Assembly (NCBI RefSeq): GCF_000422745.1
Contig: NZ_AUGQ01000019.1
Location: forward strand, 1 to 43,463
Length of the DNA stretch: 43,463 nt
Direction of reading: 5' to 3'
DNA from: Microbacterium gubbeenense DSM 15944
GTDB lineage: Bacteria; Actinomycetota; Actinomycetes; Actinomycetales; Microbacteriaceae
The translations under genes were made by a program, and so were the position numbers. Positions 38,879 to 43,463 of the stretch are shown here, one piece after another; position 1 is the stretch's first letter; each line of letters opens with the position of its first letter. Below the pieces are notes generated by a model. It did no database searches. It was given only the letters and a program-made list of their open reading frames with translations, and had not been told where the DNA came from.

Positions 38879-41812
38879 GTGAAGTTCAAGTGGGTATCCG
38901 TAGCGAAGACTCAAACGCCTGTGCCGGAGCCGTTCGCCGTCGAGATTAGCCCGCCCAAGCCCAAGGCGAAGCCCGAGGTCACTCCCCCCATCCCGCCGGT
39001 ATTGCGCCCGACCGACGCGAAGCCCAGACCACGAGTGTCCGCCGTTACACGGGGGCCTGCAGCGACGACGGCGAATATTCCATCGCTCGAGGGCGACGCA
39101 GCTGACGCTGTCGCACACCGCGGAGGCCACATCCAGATCATCGCCGCTGCGGGCTCCGGAAAGACGGAAGTTGTCGCTCAGCGCGTCGCTGCACTTCTGG
39201 CAGAGGGCGACGAGCCTGAGTCGATCGTCGCGTTTACCTTCACGGAGAAGGCGGCCTCCGAGTTGAAAGAGCGCATACGAGAACGCGTCACCGCGCGCAT
39301 GGGCGTTGCTGCAACCGACCAGCTGGGACGCCTGTTCGTCGGCACCATTCACGCGTACTGCTTTCGTATGCTTCAGAGTTACGTGCCTCGCTATGAGACG
39401 TATACCCCGCTGGACGCAAACCAGCTGACGAACTTTGTCTACCGCGAGAACCGCTTCATCGGCATCAAAGACCTGTCGTTGGCGAAAGGCAGGTTCAACA
39501 GCATCGAGGCATTTCAGCGAGGCATCGACGTTCTCGAGAACGAACTCATCAGCCCGGAGACGCTACCCGCAGGCGACTTCAAGTCGGCCGTCCGCGCATA
39601 TTACGAGACGCTTGACCGCTACCAGTTCATGTCGTTCGGTACGCAGATTGTCCGAGCAGTCGAGGCCCTTGCTGACCCGAAGGTTCACGCAGAAGTCACG
39701 GCACCACTTCGTCATCTCGTCGTCGATGAGTACCAAGACGTCAACCCTGCGCAGGAGAAGCTGATCGAACTACTCGCGAAACCGCACGGGAACGCCGACG
39801 TCGTGGTCGTCGGAGACGACGACCAGGCGATTTACCAGTGGCGAGGTTCCTCCGTCGAAGGCATCGTGACGTTCGCCGAACGATATTCAGACGTCACCCA
39901 GTTCAAGCTGCTCGCGAACCGACGCTCACAGCCCGGCATCGTCGACGTCGCGAATACGTTTGCCCAGACGATCCCTGGCCGCATCGAGAAGCAGATGCTT
40001 GCAGTTCGCGAAGTCGACGGACCGAGCGTTGCCCTGTCTCGCAATCCCGGCGCCGAGTCCGACGCAGCGGACGACATTGCGCGTCAGATACGCGACTTTC
40101 ACGCCGCGGGACTCCCCTATCGCGACATCGCGATCCTTGTTCGCGGGCGCGCTGCATACCCCGCTCTGATGGAGTCACTCAGCCGAGCAGGGATTCCAGT
40201 GCAGGCCGGTGGCCGGTCTGGTCTGTTCACTCAGCCCGAACCTGACGTGTTTGGTGCGACGTATGCGTGGATCAGCGATGTCGCCTGGAGAACAGCCAAG
40301 TACGCACAGGGTGAGATGGTCACGCTAGGCGGCCTGCTCGACGAGTACACAGAGATTTTTGACCTCGACACAGATGCCGTTGCCAAGGTCGCCGTGCACC
40401 TCGAAGATTGGAAACTTGCCGCGCTGTCGAGCAGGTTCAATCAGAGTCTCGTGGGCGACTTCTACGAGCTGGTGGGTCTGCTCGGTGTCAACCGCTGGGA
40501 CCTTGCCGACGCAATGGTACGAAATCGTCTCGGAACCATTGCACGGTTCACGTCGGTCCTAGCCGATTACGAGGGCGTCACATGGCGCTCGCGCAAGGAT
40601 CAGGCGAACCCCGGGGAGCAGGTCGGCGGGCAGAGCGGCGGAGAATGGTTCTACAAGAACCTCGCGATCTTGCTCACGAACTACTCCGTGAGCAACTACG
40701 ACGACTTCGCTGGCGAGGAGGGACATCTCGATGATGGCGTCGCACTTGGCACGGTCCATGGCTCGAAGGGTCTCGAGTGGCCGGTCGTCTTCTTGCCCTC
40801 GCTGGTGAAGACTCGGTTCCCCTCGAGCATGAGCGGTCGGTCACAAGAATTCCCACCCGACCTCATCGAACACTTTGACCGCGAACGCTACGAAGGATCG
40901 GATGCGGACGAACGGCGACTATTCTACGTCGCGATCACGCGTGCTCGAGATGCGGTACTTCTTTCGAGCTACTCCCAGATGAACGGAGGCAACAACCGCG
41001 CGGCCTCGCCGTACTACGACGAAGTTGCCAGGACTTTCAAAGGCGCGGGATCGCCGACGTCTGCCGCGAGCGCGACGATTGCGTCAGAGCATGACCTTGT
41101 CATCACCTATAGCGAACTTGCCGCGTTCGAGTCATGCCCTCGTAGCTACCTCCTGAGGAACGAACTCGGGTTTATGCCGACGATCCGGCAAGAGCTCGGC
41201 TACGGAAACGCCGTCCATCACACGATGCGCGTGCTCGCGGAGCGAACCCAAGCAACGGGTTCTGTACCGACTGCGGCACAAATTGATCAGTTGCTCGATT
41301 CTGAGTTCTTCCTCCCCTACGCCAACAAGGCGGGACATAAGGAGATGCGTGAGAAGGCACGCAGGTTGGTGATGCGATACGTCACTGAGCATTCGTCGGA
41401 TCTGCTGTGCACCTGGGCGACGGAACGACCATTCGAGCTTTACCTCGACGGAGTCGTCGTCTCCGGTCGCGCGGATGTTATTTACGACAACCACGACGGC
41501 CAGGTGGACCGGCTAGCAATCGTCGACTACAAGACGTCGACCGGCGGCCAAGTCGATCCGCTGCAACTGCAGATCTACGCCGAGGCCGGACGCCGAGAGG
41601 GCCTCGATGTCGGCGCCGCATTCATACAAGACCTCGGCACCGAAGTACGCCACGACGTAGAGATCAACCCCTACGCCGTCAAGAAAGCGGAAGCGCAAAT
41701 CATCGCAACCGTCGACAGCCTGCGCCGCCGCGAGTTCGAGCCGAAACCAGGCCGTCGCAAGTGTCGCGAGTGCGACGTTCGCCACCTGTGCTCGGCGGCG
41801 CCGAAACGATGA
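38879..41812 (+). CDS. UvrD-family helicase with PD-(D/E)XK nuclease domain
   Basis: A 977-residue fusion. A proline/lysine-rich N-terminal extension (about 11-52) precedes a superfamily-1 helicase: Walker A AAGSGKT (90-96), FTFTEKAASELKERI, DEYQDVNPAQ, VVGDDDQAIYQWRG, GTVHGSKGLEWPVVFLP and YVAITRARDAV. The C-terminal nuclease of RecB/AddB/Cas4 type has GRADVIYD, AIVDYKTS and four cysteines (FESCPRSY, then CRECDVRHLC) for an Fe-S cluster. Its role is DNA-end processing in repair or phage defence. GTG 38879 is chosen because AGGAG lies 6 nt before it; the longer ATG at 38777 is possible. Composition differs from the core genes. Confidence 0.88.
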   Translation: MKFKWVSVAKTQTPVPEPFAVEISPPKPKAKPEVTPPIPPVLRPTDAKPRPRVSAVTRGPAATTANIPSLEGDAADAVAHRGGHIQIIAAAGSGKTEVVAQRVAALLAEGDEPESIVAFTFTEKAASELKERIRERVTARMGVAATDQLGRLFVGTIHAYCFRMLQSYVPRYETYTPLDANQLTNFVYRENRFIGIKDLSLAKGRFNSIEAFQRGIDVLENELISPETLPAGDFKSAVRAYYETLDRYQFMSFGTQIVRAVEALADPKVHAEVTAPLRHLVVDEYQDVNPAQEKLIELLAKPHGNADVVVVGDDDQAIYQWRGSSVEGIVTFAERYSDVTQFKLLANRRSQPGIVDVANTFAQTIPGRIEKQMLAVREVDGPSVALSRNPGAESDAADDIARQIRDFHAAGLPYRDIAILVRGRAAYPALMESLSRAGIPVQAGGRSGLFTQPEPDVFGATYAWISDVAWRTAKYAQGEMVTLGGLLDEYTEIFDLDTDAVAKVAVHLEDWKLAALSSRFNQSLVGDFYELVGLLGVNRWDLADAMVRNRLGTIARFTSVLADYEGVTWRSRKDQANPGEQVGGQSGGEWFYKNLAILLTNYSVSNYDDFAGEEGHLDDGVALGTVHGSKGLEWPVVFLPSLVKTRFPSSMSGRSQEFPPDLIEHFDRERYEGSDADERRLFYVAITRARDAVLLSSYSQMNGGNNRAASPYYDEVARTFKGAGSPTSAASATIASEHDLVITYSELAAFESCPRSYLLRNELGFMPTIRQELGYGNAVHHTMRVLAERTQATGSVPTAAQIDQLLDSEFFLPYANKAGHKEMREKARRLVMRYVTEHSSDLLCTWATERPFELYLDGVVVSGRADVIYDNHDGQVDRLAIVDYKTSTGGQVDPLQLQIYAEAGRREGLDVGAAFIQDLGTEVRHDVEINPYAVKKAEAQIIATVDSLRRREFEPKPGRRKCRECDVRHLCSAAPKR

Positions 41813-41827
41813 GCTCGGCCTCCTTGG

Positions 41828-42232
41828 TTAGGTCACGTTGAGGTGCTTACGTCGCAGGCCACTCACGCCAAGAGAAACGACGAAAGGCGGCCGCACTGTC
41901 GCCCACTTGTGGATTGCCGCTTCGTGCTTCAGGCAAAAGTCTCCCATCATCTGGGCAGTGAGATCTCCGCGCGTGAAGGCAATAACTCGAGCATCGTTCA
42001 TGTAGATGGCGCGCGCCTCAAGTGGCCGTGAGGCCACGCGGTGATCCTTCACGAGAAGCAAGTAACCCGCACGCGAGCCTGCCTCGATCCACTCCTCGTC
42101 GCGCATCGCTTGTGCGCGTACATCTCCATACTCTTCGGCGAGCGTACGAGCATCCCATCCCGCGTCGCGCAGGCGTGCTACCAGGAGTCGGCCTCCGACC
42201 GAGCGGTCAAGAAGGAAGCGCGCCCCGGCCAT
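41828..42232 (-). CDS. PIN-like toxin (VapC45/DUF5615 type)
   Basis: A 134-residue PIN-like protein. Acidic residues in FLLDRS (D9), DEEW (D45/E46/E47) and LLVKDHRV (D63) fit the PIN-like RNase active site, and DAGWDARTLAEEYG is the family's typical N-terminal segment. It starts 2 bp after the stop of the DUF433 gene, the usual antitoxin-then-toxin order. It converges on the helicase gene with a 15-bp gap. RNase activity is inferred from the family. Confidence 0.78.
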   Translation of the reverse strand: MAGARFLLDRSVGGRLLVARLRDAGWDARTLAEEYGDVRAQAMRDEEWIEAGSRAGYLLLVKDHRVASRPLEARAIYMNDARVIAFTRGDLTAQMMGDFCLKHEAAIHKWATVRPPFVVSLGVSGLRRKHLNVT

Positions 42233-42234
42233 GC

Positions 42235-42909
42235 TCAGGCCGCCTGCACCAACAGCGAGTGGAGCTCTGGTCTACTCAAACCGAAGTCTTCAGCAACGTC
42301 GGTCATCGGCTCGCCGGCACGCACTCGGCTGACGATGTCGTCGACTCGCACACCGAGCCGGGCGATCGTCGGTTGCCCAGAGTTGCGCACGGGATCGACG
42401 ATCACGTCCGCGCTTTCGTAGGCCGGCAGTCGCAGAAAGTCTACGAAACCGTCACGGTAACTGATGCTCTTCAAGTACTGCTCAACCACGTCGCGAAAAA
42501 CACCCTGATGGTTACGCACGACGACGAGTTCACGTTCACCGTTCTCGATGAGAATCTCCGCACCATCAGTTTTGAGCTTCTCGCTGAGTAGCGCGTTCTC
42601 AAGCCCAAGCTCTTCGCGGAGCACGTCGATTGCGGGTTTGATTCGTGCCATCGGCAACCCGGCGCGACGGAACGACTCGACGATAAACCCTTCGGCCAAC
42701 GCGTTGAACGGCACCGTGTAACCGCGCCCCGACTGCACACCGCTGAGGATCGGCTTCGTCCAGCCTTTTTCACCCTCTCGACGTTGACGGAAGCTATGGC
42801 CGTGAGCCCACCGCGTGAACGACGTAGCCGGCGCGCGAATGATGTGGGCCGCTTCGCCCAGAGAGTAGATCGGCGTCGTGTGCGCCACATCATCCACACG
42901 TGTTTGCAT
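42235..42909 (-). CDS. DUF433 antitoxin with MerR-like N-terminus
   Basis: A 224-residue protein. The N-terminal YSLGEAAHIIRAPATSFTRWA is a MerR-like DNA-binding helix-turn-helix, and the C-terminal PTIARLGVRVDDIVSRVRAGEPMTDVAEDFGLSRPELHSLL is a DUF433 domain. DUF433 proteins are commonly paired with PIN-like (VapC45-type) toxins, as here. The ATG at 42909 sits in the middle of a 16-bp palindrome (42901-42916), suggesting autorepression. A GTG four codons later is an alternative start. Confidence 0.78.
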   Translation of the reverse strand: MQTRVDDVAHTTPIYSLGEAAHIIRAPATSFTRWAHGHSFRQRREGEKGWTKPILSGVQSGRGYTVPFNALAEGFIVESFRRAGLPMARIKPAIDVLREELGLENALLSEKLKTDGAEILIENGERELVVVRNHQGVFRDVVEQYLKSISYRDGFVDFLRLPAYESADVIVDPVRNSGQPTIARLGVRVDDIVSRVRAGEPMTDVAEDFGLSRPELHSLLVQAA

Positions 42910-42916
42910 GCAAACA
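42901..42916 (-). promoter_or_regulatory. palindromic operator centred on the antitoxin start codon
   Basis: TGTTTGCATGCAAACA is a perfect 16-bp palindrome whose centre overlaps the ATG of the DUF433 gene. Toxin-antitoxin promoters are typically repressed by their own antitoxin at such sites. If transcription starts nearby the message would be leaderless or nearly so. Confidence 0.5.
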
Positions 42917-42929
42917 GCTTACCGCTTGC

Positions 42930-43205
42930 TCATGCGTCGTACTCGATCGCGATATCGAACTTATAGAAATCGATCGCTGGTTTGTCGTCATGCAAGATGC
43001 TGTCGCGGACAGTCGGCATGGTCATGTCGAGCACCTTCATCGTATTTCCGACCTGCGCCACAGCTTCGATCCGATGGAACTCGGATCCGAACTCCTTCGC
43101 GAACTCCGCAAGCGCCTTTAGCTTCACGACGGCGTCATCAAGGGGCTCTTCGCATTTGAGCGTGTAGTGCCCGTCCGGGAGGACGTGCGCGTGGCGGTCC
43201 CGTGA
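42930..43205 (-). pseudogene. 5'-truncated hypothetical gene next to ISL3 element
   Basis: The C-terminal part (about 92 codons) of an unrecognised protein: YTLKCEEPLDDAVVKLKAL and TMPTVRDSILHDDKP. It is protein-like (coherent charge pattern, G/C third positions) and ends 20 bp upstream of the antitoxin gene. No plausible start codon with a ribosome site is seen before the sequence runs into ISL3-like DNA; the open frame that continues to the window end is antisense to the transposase and spurious. I infer the 5' end was removed by the insertion. The junction position is approximate. Confidence 0.5.
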
Positions 43206-43463
43206 GAGAGGTCGAGGCCTCCCGAGGATGGAAGTTCCTAAGCTCACCATCCGGAAGACCTCGACGTGCACCACGCTACCTTCGGCGACCCCGATCTGAC
43301 TGTGTTCACCGCCCTCGACGACCACGGCCTCACCGTCACGGGCCTCACGCTCATGCACGCTGGCGCGACCCTGGAGTGCCGCGTCACCGATCGCGACCCG
43401 TTCTGCCGCAGCTGCGGCGCGGAAGCGACCCCGCGCGGGACACAGGTGCGGCGCCTGGCTCAC
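43206..43463 (+). mobile_element. ISL3-family insertion sequence, left part
   Basis: This segment holds the beginning of an ISL3-type transposase and its leader and runs off the window. The left inverted-repeat end cannot be fixed because the other end is not visible; 43206 is a guess. The leader carries a hairpin at 43211-43265 next to the start codon. Confidence 0.6.
43266..43463 (+). CDS. ISL3-family transposase, N-terminal fragment
   Basis: The first 66 codons, starting with GTG at 43266 and open at the right edge. HHATFGDPDLTVFTALDDHG is the usual N-terminus of actinobacterial ISL3 transposases, followed by the zinc-finger part with ECRVTDRDPFCRSCGAEATP and RRLAH. The catalytic DDE domain lies outside the window. 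The start codon abuts a hairpin that could limit translation. Confidence 0.82.
   Translation, partial: MHHATFGDPDLTVFTALDDHGLTVTGLTLMHAGATLECRVTDRDPFCRSCGAEATPRGTQVRRLAH

Noticed and set aside
42022..42591. Plus-strand frame of 189 codons
   Set aside because: It is antisense to the PIN and DUF433 genes, which have clear family signatures and proper gene order.
43206..43463. Minus-strand continuation of the truncated gene to the window end
   Set aside because: It is antisense to the ISL3 transposase, whose zinc-finger pattern is clear.

Overview
The window comes from a high-GC Gram-positive bacterium, most likely Actinomycetota of the family Microbacteriaceae (Microbacterium-like). This is inferred from the rRNA operon without spacer tRNAs, the gene order tilS-hpt-ftsH-folE-folP-folB-folK-DUF3180, the DUF4192 and DUF2520 genes, frequent GTG starts with 4-bp GTGA/ATGA overlaps, and a strong G/C bias at third codon positions. 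Species cannot be fixed by eye.

Layout. (1) 1-5.6 kb: a complete rRNA operon on the minus strand (promoter near 5540, then 16S, 23S, 5S and a terminator hairpin at the left edge). (2) 5.9-14.9 kb: housekeeping and envelope genes: fatty acid desaturase, tRNA-Ser(GCU), an LCP cell-wall ligase, tRNA-Ser(UGA), a HAD phosphatase overlapping serS, a diacylglycerol-kinase-type lipid kinase, a cardiolipin synthase, a small membrane protein and a DUF4192 protein. (3) 14.9-27.3 kb, minus strand: the conserved block tilS, hpt, ftsH, folE, folP, folB, folK, DUF3180, two bacterial-PH-domain membrane proteins, then a DUF2520 oxidoreductase and lysS. A 978-bp IS5-family element sits exactly in the stop codon of the last PH gene. 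A palindromic element occurs twice, after tilS and after the PH genes. (4) 27.4-30.0 kb: inorganic pyrophosphatase, a secreted coiled-coil M23 peptidase, and a tRNA-Glu/Asp/Phe cluster. (5) 30.0-31.6 kb: a two-gene module (HTH protein plus nucleotidyltransferase) that looks like a toxin-antitoxin or abortive-infection system, inserted just behind the tRNA-Phe terminator and followed by a degraded copy of that terminator. (6) 31.7-38.6 kb: small hypothetical genes, a VOC-family protein, a GNAT protein and a three-gene sugar ABC transporter. (7) 38.9-43.5 kb: an accessory region with a UvrD-type helicase fused to a PD-(D/E)XK Fe-S nuclease, a PIN/DUF433 toxin-antitoxin pair, a truncated gene, and the start of an ISL3-family transposase running off the right edge.

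How the genes work together. FolE, FolP, FolB and FolK cover most of tetrahydrofolate-precursor synthesis in one overlapping operon. SerS lies beside two tRNA-Ser genes. The lipid kinase and cardiolipin synthase are convergent neighbours acting on phospholipids. The substrate-binding lipoprotein and two permeases form one importer with no ATPase gene beside them, so a shared MsiK-like ATPase elsewhere is likely.

The most interesting signals are the two candidate toxin-antitoxin modules, each with a palindrome overlapping its translation start; the repeated palindromic element; the IS insertion that rebuilds the stop codon it landed in; and a strong excess of GGATCC through the core region that drops in the helicase/toxin segment, marking it as probably acquired.
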